This document shows, piece after piece, positions 6,547 to 10,259 of a stretch of 10,259 nt of DNA. This DNA is from Opitutaceae bacterium (GTDB taxonomy: Bacteria > Verrucomicrobiota > Verrucomicrobiia > Opitutales > Opitutaceae), in the NCBI GenBank assembly GCA_005786775.1, contig SYDD01000335.1:1-10259 (forward strand), given 5' to 3'. The notes beneath the pieces were generated by a model, which ran no database searches, had not been told where the DNA came from, and saw nothing but the letters and a program-made list of their open reading frames with translations. The position numbers and the translations under genes were made by a program. How positions within the stretch are numbered: the stretch's first letter is position 1; each line of letters opens with the position of its first letter.

Positions 6547-9267
6547 ATGCGCTTCCTTCTCCCGCTACTCCTCCTGCCCGCCACCCTTGCCGCCGCCACC
6601 CCCGCCCCCGCGGGCGTCCGGCACGTCCGCACCGTCGCCGGCATCGCCGAGCACACTCTCGCGGCCAACGGCCTCACGATCCTCCTGCTCGAGGACCGCT
6701 CCGCACCCGTACTCACGTTCATGGTGACCTACCGCGTCGGCTCGCGGCATGAGGTCACCGGCACCACGGGCGCCACCCACCTGCTCGAACACCTGATGTT
6801 TAAGGGCAGCCGCAATTACCATGCGGGCAACGGCCAAGCGTTCGACACGCTCCTCGACCGCATCGGCGGCATCAACAACGCCACCACCTGGCTCGACCGC
6901 ACCAACTACTACGAGAACATCCCCAGCCGCCACCTCGCGCTCGTCGCCCGCCTCGAGGCCGACCGGATGCGCCATCTGCTCCTCCGCGAGGAGGACCGGC
7001 AGCTCGAGATGACGGTCGTCCGCAACGAGTACGAGCGCGACGAGAACGACCCCGCCGCCACGCTCGACAAGGAGGTCACCGCCGCTGCCTTTCTCGCGCA
7101 CCCCTACCATCACCCAACGATCGGCTGGCGCTCCGACATCGAGAAGGTCTCGATCGCGAAGCTCCGCGAGTTCTACGACACGTTCTACTGGCCGGACAAC
7201 GCCACGGTCTCGGTGATCGGCGACTTCGACTCCGCCGCGACGCTCACCCTGCTGGCGGAAGTCTTCGGCCCCATCCCCCGCGCGCCCCACCCGATCCCGC
7301 AGGTCTACACCGAGGAACCCGCGCAGACCGGTCCACGCCGCGTCGTCGTCCGCCGCCCCGGCGAGGTGGGCGTCGTCCAGATCGCCTACAAGGCCCCCGC
7401 CGGCCGCCACGCCGACCAGCCCGCCCTCCAAGTGCTCGCCGAGATTCTCGGCTCCGGCAAGACGAGCCGCTTCTACCGCGCGCTCGTCGACGCTAATCTC
7501 GCGATCAACGCCACCGCCGGCGTCGGGTTCTTCCACGATCCGCACCTTTTCAGCACCACCGCGCTGCTCGCCCCTGGCGTGACCCACGATAAGGTCGAGC
7601 AGGCCCTCCGCGCCGAGGCGGCCCGCGTCGCCCGCGACGGCGTCGCCGCCGAGGAGGTCGCCCGCGCCCGCGCCAAGCTCCGCGCCGCCACCGCGTACGG
7701 CCGCGACGGCGCCTTCGCCATCGCCGGGCAACTTAACGAGGCCATCGCCGCCGGCGACTGGACCCTCTACGCCACGTTCCCCGCCGCCCTCGAGGCGGTC
7801 ACCGCCGCCGACGTCCAACGCGTCGCCGCGCGCACTCTGGTCGAGGACCAGAGCACCACGGGCTGGTTCGTGCCTCCCGCGGCGATGGATCCCGCGCCCG
7901 CGGGACCCACGACGGGGGGACAAGGCGCCCGCAATTACCGGCGCCCCGGCGAGGCCCGGACCGCCACCGCAGACGCGGGGCAGGCCACCGCAGTCGCGGG
8001 GCAGGCCACCGCGGTCGCGCCGCGCGTGCGCCGGCGCGCGGTGGCCGGGATCGACGTGGTGACGGTCCCGACCGCGATCCGGGACGTGGTCACGCTGCGC
8101 GCCGCCTTCCCCGGCGGTGCCGTGGGCCAACCCGCCGGTCGCCACGCCCTCGCCGACCTCACCGCCGCACTGCTCGACCAGGGCACCGCCACCAAGGACA
8201 AGTTCGCCGTCGCCGCCCTGCTCGAACAGGCCGGGGCCACGGTGTCCTTCCGGGCCGGCACGCACACGGTCGATGTCTCCGCGAAGTGCCTCCGGGCCAA
8301 CCTGCCCCTGGTGCTCGGCCTGCTCGCCGAGCAGTTGCGCGCGCCGCGCTTCGACCCGGCCGATTTCACCAAGGTGCAACGCCAACTCGCCGGCCAGTTC
8401 CGCCGCGAGCTCGAGGACCCCGGCGTGCGCGCCCGCCTCGCCTTCGCCCGCGCCGCCTTCCCGCCCGGCCACCCCAACCACGAACCCGCCCCCGAGGACT
8501 ACCTCGCCGACCTCGAGCGGACCACCCTCGCGGAGGTCCGCGCCTTCCACGCCGCCCAGTACGGCCCCGCCGGGGCCCGCCTCGTGGCCGTCGGCGACGT
8601 CGACGATGCGGCGCTCGACCGCGCCCTAGCCGAGGGCTTCCGCGACTGGTCCGGCGGCCGCGCGTGGACGCCCCCGCCGCCCGCCGCCGCCCCCGCCACC
8701 GCCCGCGTCGCGCGCCTCCCGCTGCCGGACAAGACGAGCGTCGCGCTCCTGATCGGCGCCCCGTCGGGCCTCCGCCACCGCGACCCGGATCACCTCGCCG
8801 TCGCCACCGGCACGGCCGTCCTCGGCAGCGGCTTCTTCTCGGCCCGGCTGCTCGACATCATCCGCAACCGGGAGGGCCTCACCTACGGGATCGGCGCCGC
8901 GCTCAGCGGCGACACGCACGTCGACGGCGCGTGGACGCTGCAGGGCACGTTCGGCCCCGAGCTGCTCGCGCGCGGGCAGGCGTCCACCGTGCGCGAGCTA
9001 CGCCGCTTCCTCTCCGCCGGGGTGACCGAGGAGGAGCTGGGCGCGTTCAAGGTGACGCTCGCCGGCTCGTTCCAACTCGGCCTCGCCACCACCGACGGCC
9101 TCGCGGGCGCGCTGCTCGCCTGCCTCCAGCGCGGCTACGGCCCGGAGTGGATCGACGCCTATCCCGCCCGCGTCGAGGCGCTCACCGCCGCCGAGGTGAA
9201 CGCCGCCCTCCGCCGCCACCTCGATCCCGACCGGATGATCACGGTTCTCGCCGGCCCGCTGCCCTGA
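6547..9267 (+). CDS. Exported tandem-domain M16 zinc metallopeptidase
   Basis: This 906-residue protein is a two-lobed M16 peptidase, an active half fused to an inactive partner half. Residues 1-17 are a Sec signal peptide (MRFLLPLLLLP core; likely cleavage after LAAA). In the first half, HLLEH at 78-82 supplies two zinc ligands and catalytic Glu81; Glu161 in VVRNEYERDEND is the probable third ligand. Typical M16 text follows (NNATTWLDRTNYYENIP, HPYHHPTIGW, FYDTFYWPDNATVSVIGDFD, LGSGKTSRFYRALV). A Pro/Gly/Ala-rich linker, roughly residues 445-495, leads into the second half. That half has no HxxEH but keeps the family signature RNREGLTYGIGA with Arg773 and Tyr780, the pair that contacts substrate in related enzymes. 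It should hydrolyse peptides in the periplasm or at the outer membrane. It differs from the upstream M16 protein, which is pitrilysin-like, so the two are not a recent duplication. It ends 21 bp from the convergent sulfatase. The start is set by the signal peptide; no Shine-Dalgarno is seen. Confidence 0.95.
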   Translation: MRFLLPLLLLPATLAAATPAPAGVRHVRTVAGIAEHTLAANGLTILLLEDRSAPVLTFMVTYRVGSRHEVTGTTGATHLLEHLMFKGSRNYHAGNGQAFDTLLDRIGGINNATTWLDRTNYYENIPSRHLALVARLEADRMRHLLLREEDRQLEMTVVRNEYERDENDPAATLDKEVTAAAFLAHPYHHPTIGWRSDIEKVSIAKLREFYDTFYWPDNATVSVIGDFDSAATLTLLAEVFGPIPRAPHPIPQVYTEEPAQTGPRRVVVRRPGEVGVVQIAYKAPAGRHADQPALQVLAEILGSGKTSRFYRALVDANLAINATAGVGFFHDPHLFSTTALLAPGVTHDKVEQALRAEAARVARDGVAAEEVARARAKLRAATAYGRDGAFAIAGQLNEAIAAGDWTLYATFPAALEAVTAADVQRVAARTLVEDQSTTGWFVPPAAMDPAPAGPTTGGQGARNYRRPGEARTATADAGQATAVAGQATAVAPRVRRRAVAGIDVVTVPTAIRDVVTLRAAFPGGAVGQPAGRHALADLTAALLDQGTATKDKFAVAALLEQAGATVSFRAGTHTVDVSAKCLRANLPLVLGLLAEQLRAPRFDPADFTKVQRQLAGQFRRELEDPGVRARLAFARAAFPPGHPNHEPAPEDYLADLERTTLAEVRAFHAAQYGPAGARLVAVGDVDDAALDRALAEGFRDWSGGRAWTPPPPAAAPATARVARLPLPDKTSVALLIGAPSGLRHRDPDHLAVATGTAVLGSGFFSARLLDIIRNREGLTYGIGAALSGDTHVDGAWTLQGTFGPELLARGQASTVRELRRFLSAGVTEEELGAFKVTLAGSFQLGLATTDGLAGALLACLQRGYGPEWIDAYPARVEALTAAEVNAALRRHLDPDRMITVLAGPLP
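7963..8019 (+). repeat. In-frame 21-bp tandem repeat (about 2.7 copies) in the interdomain linker of the M16 peptidase
   Basis: Two 21-bp units (7963-7983 and 7984-8004) differ at one base. A third matches for about 15 bp with one further mismatch before diverging. They encode ATADAGQ, ATAVAGQ and ATAVAP (residues 473-492). The unit length is a multiple of three, so copy-number change would keep the frame. It lies in the flexible linker between the active and inactive halves, where length variation should be tolerated. A short inverted repeat (TCCCGC and GCGGGA around a 4-nt loop, 7890-7905) lies just upstream in the same linker. Confidence 0.8.
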
Positions 9268-9286
9268 CGCGGGGGCCAGGGCGGGC
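9254..9286. terminator. Possible terminator hairpin between convergent M16 peptidase and sulfatase genes
   Basis: GCCC (9254-9257) and GCCCTG (9261-9266) can pair with CAGGGC (9277-9282) and GGGC (9283-9286). This gives a 10-bp GC stem with a 3-nt bulge and a 10-nt loop, spanning the stop codon of the peptidase and the 21-bp gap before the sulfatase stop. No T-run follows on either strand. Position between two convergent stops suggests a shared 3'-end structure, but in DNA this GC-rich such stems also arise by chance. Confidence 0.25.
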
Positions 9287-9288
9287 GT

Positions 9289-10259
9289 TCAACGCTCCTT
9301 CTTGCGCGCCTTGCCGGCTGGTCGGAGCGAGTGCGGGGAACCCGCCGGGATGCCGACGCTCACGGCGGGCTGCGCGACGAAAAACGCCGCGAGGCGCGCG
9401 CGTTCGCCCGCCAGCGCGGGATCTTGGGCGCGGTTCTCGAACTCGTCGGGATCCAGCCGGAGGTCGTAGAACTCCTCGAATCCGTTGCCGTAGCGGATCA
9501 GCCGGTAACGCTCGTCGGCCACCGCCTGCGAAGGCCCCGGTTCGCCGCGGAAGACGTGCGCGGTCAGCGCCGGCCGCGCCCGCGGGGCCGCCGGGTCGCG
9601 CAGCTGCGGGACCAGCGAGCGGCCGTCGCATTGCGCCGGCACGGGCAGGCCCGCCAGCTCGCACAGGGTCGGATAGAGGTCGGTGAGCGTCACCGGCGCG
9701 CGCGTGCGCGTCCCCTCGCCACCCACGCCCGGGGCGCGGATAAACAGCGGGACGCGCGTGGTCTGGTCCCAGAGGGCGAACTTCTCCCAGTTGGCCTTCT
9801 CGCCGAGGTGGAAGCCGTGGTCGCTCCAGAGCACGACGATCGTGCGCTCGCCGCGGGGCGTGGCGTCGAGGGCATCGAGCAGCCGGCCGACCTGGTGGTC
9901 GAGGTAGCTCACGCTCGCAAGGTAACCCTGGACGAAGCGCGCCCACTGGCGGTTCTCCACCACCCAGCGGTGCCAGGCGGTGCGGCCGTGGTCGTGCGCG
10001 TCGGCAAGGTCGTCCTCGCGGTGGCGCGGCAGCACGATGCTCTCAAGCGGGTGCAGGTCGAACCAGCGGCGGGGCACCTCCCACGGGATGTGCGGGCGGA
10101 AGAGACCCACCGCGAGGAACAGCGGCTGCTCCGGCGGCCGCGCCAAAATCCCGCGCGCCCAGTCCACCACGCGGTGGTCGCCCGTCTCCTCGTCGGGCAC
10201 GTCGAGCGGCGCGGCGCCGAAGAGCTGGCGATCGCCCAGCGGGCGGCCCGGGGTGAGGC
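9289..10259 (-). CDS. Iduronate-2-sulfatase-like sulfatase, 5' part beyond window edge
   Basis: This is the C-terminal portion (about 322 codons) of a type I formylglycine-dependent sulfatase, which would hydrolyse sulfate esters on polysaccharides or similar molecules. Visible landmarks fit the iduronate-2-sulfatase-like branch: APLDVPDEE, then PLFLAVGLFRPHIPWEVPRRWFDLH, then GYLASVSYLDHQVGRLLDAL, then WSDHGFHLGEKANWEKFALWDQTTRVPLF. The Asp and His of SDHG (about residues 146-147 of the visible part; Asp codon at 9820-9822) are the expected calcium ligands. Lys in NWEK (about 159) is the expected sulfate-binding lysine. ENRAQDPA and the basic tail KARKKER close the protein. The reading frame continues without a stop past a GTG at 10200 to the edge, so that GTG is not the true start; the signal peptide and the Cys/Ser-x-Pro-x-Arg site that becomes formylglycine must lie outside. 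Whether this copy is active therefore cannot be judged here. It converges on the M16 peptidase with 21 bp between stops. The substrate is unknown; family match is strong. Confidence 0.93.
   Translation of the reverse strand, partial: LTPGRPLGDRQLFGAAPLDVPDEETGDHRVVDWARGILARPPEQPLFLAVGLFRPHIPWEVPRRWFDLHPLESIVLPRHREDDLADAHDHGRTAWHRWVVENRQWARFVQGYLASVSYLDHQVGRLLDALDATPRGERTIVVLWSDHGFHLGEKANWEKFALWDQTTRVPLFIRAPGVGGEGTRTRAPVTLTDLYPTLCELAGLPVPAQCDGRSLVPQLRDPAAPRARPALTAHVFRGEPGPSQAVADERYRLIRYGNGFEEFYDLRLDPDEFENRAQDPALAGERARLAAFFVAQPAVSVGIPAGSPHSLRPAGKARKKER

Noticed and set aside
6565..8550. A 661-codon open frame on the minus strand opposite the tandem M16 peptidase.
   Set aside because: Its translation is low-complexity Gly/Ala/Glu/Val/Arg text with no family resemblance, while the plus strand encodes an unmistakable M16 enzyme. 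Long antisense frames are expected in DNA with such high third-position GC.
9289..10200. A complete 303-residue sulfatase starting at the GTG at 10200.
   Set aside because: The frame continues upstream with family-like sequence (LFGAAPLD before VPDEE) to the window edge, and the catalytic N-terminal part of a sulfatase would be missing, so the gene is partial.
1..10259. A new multi-gene system, mobile element, CRISPR array or tRNA.
   Set aside because: All five genes belong to well-known families, strands alternate, and I found no terminal inverted repeats, spaced direct repeats, integrase or transposase text, or tRNA-like fold.

Overview
This GC-rich, gene-dense 10.3-kb window looks like chromosomal DNA of a free-living Gram-negative bacterium. 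I would guess Verrucomicrobiota, perhaps near Opitutaceae. The guess rests on three things: two large exported M16 peptidases, an iduronate-2-sulfatase-like sulfatase and a RapA homologue occurring together; very high third-position GC; and no recognisable Shine-Dalgarno sequence before any of the four visible start codons. No rRNA, tRNA or other phylogenetic marker is present, so the assignment is inference.

Five genes fill the window on strictly alternating strands (-,+,-,+,-), so no two neighbours can share an operon transcript. From left to right: (1) a rapA homologue (SWI2/SNF2 ATPase that recycles RNA polymerase), minus strand, with its last ~90-100 codons beyond the left edge; (2) a complete pitrilysin/insulysin-type M16 zinc peptidase with a signal peptide, plus strand; (3) a membrane-bound sterol desaturase/fatty acid hydroxylase family protein, minus strand; (4) a second complete M16 peptidase of the tandem-domain type with a signal peptide, plus strand; (5) the C-terminal two thirds or so of an iduronate-2-sulfatase-like sulfatase, minus strand, cut by the right edge.

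There are two divergent intergenic regions (2639-2732 and 6416-6546), which must hold the start signals. There are also two very tight convergent junctions (8 bp and 21 bp), each with a GC-rich hairpin next to it that lacks a U-tract. No non-coding stretch longer than 300 bases exists.

Functionally, the two M16 enzymes probably degrade peptides in the periplasm. The sulfatase belongs to the polysaccharide or sulfate-ester scavenging seen in such bacteria. RapA and the hydroxylase are unrelated housekeeping or membrane-lipid functions. I see no mobile element, CRISPR array, phage gene or defence system, and nothing that forms a new multi-gene system. The points worth a second look are small: the pairing of two differently built M16 peptidases around a hydroxylase, a perfect 20-bp palindrome at a convergent junction, an in-frame 21-bp tandem repeat in an interdomain linker, and the start-codon choices.
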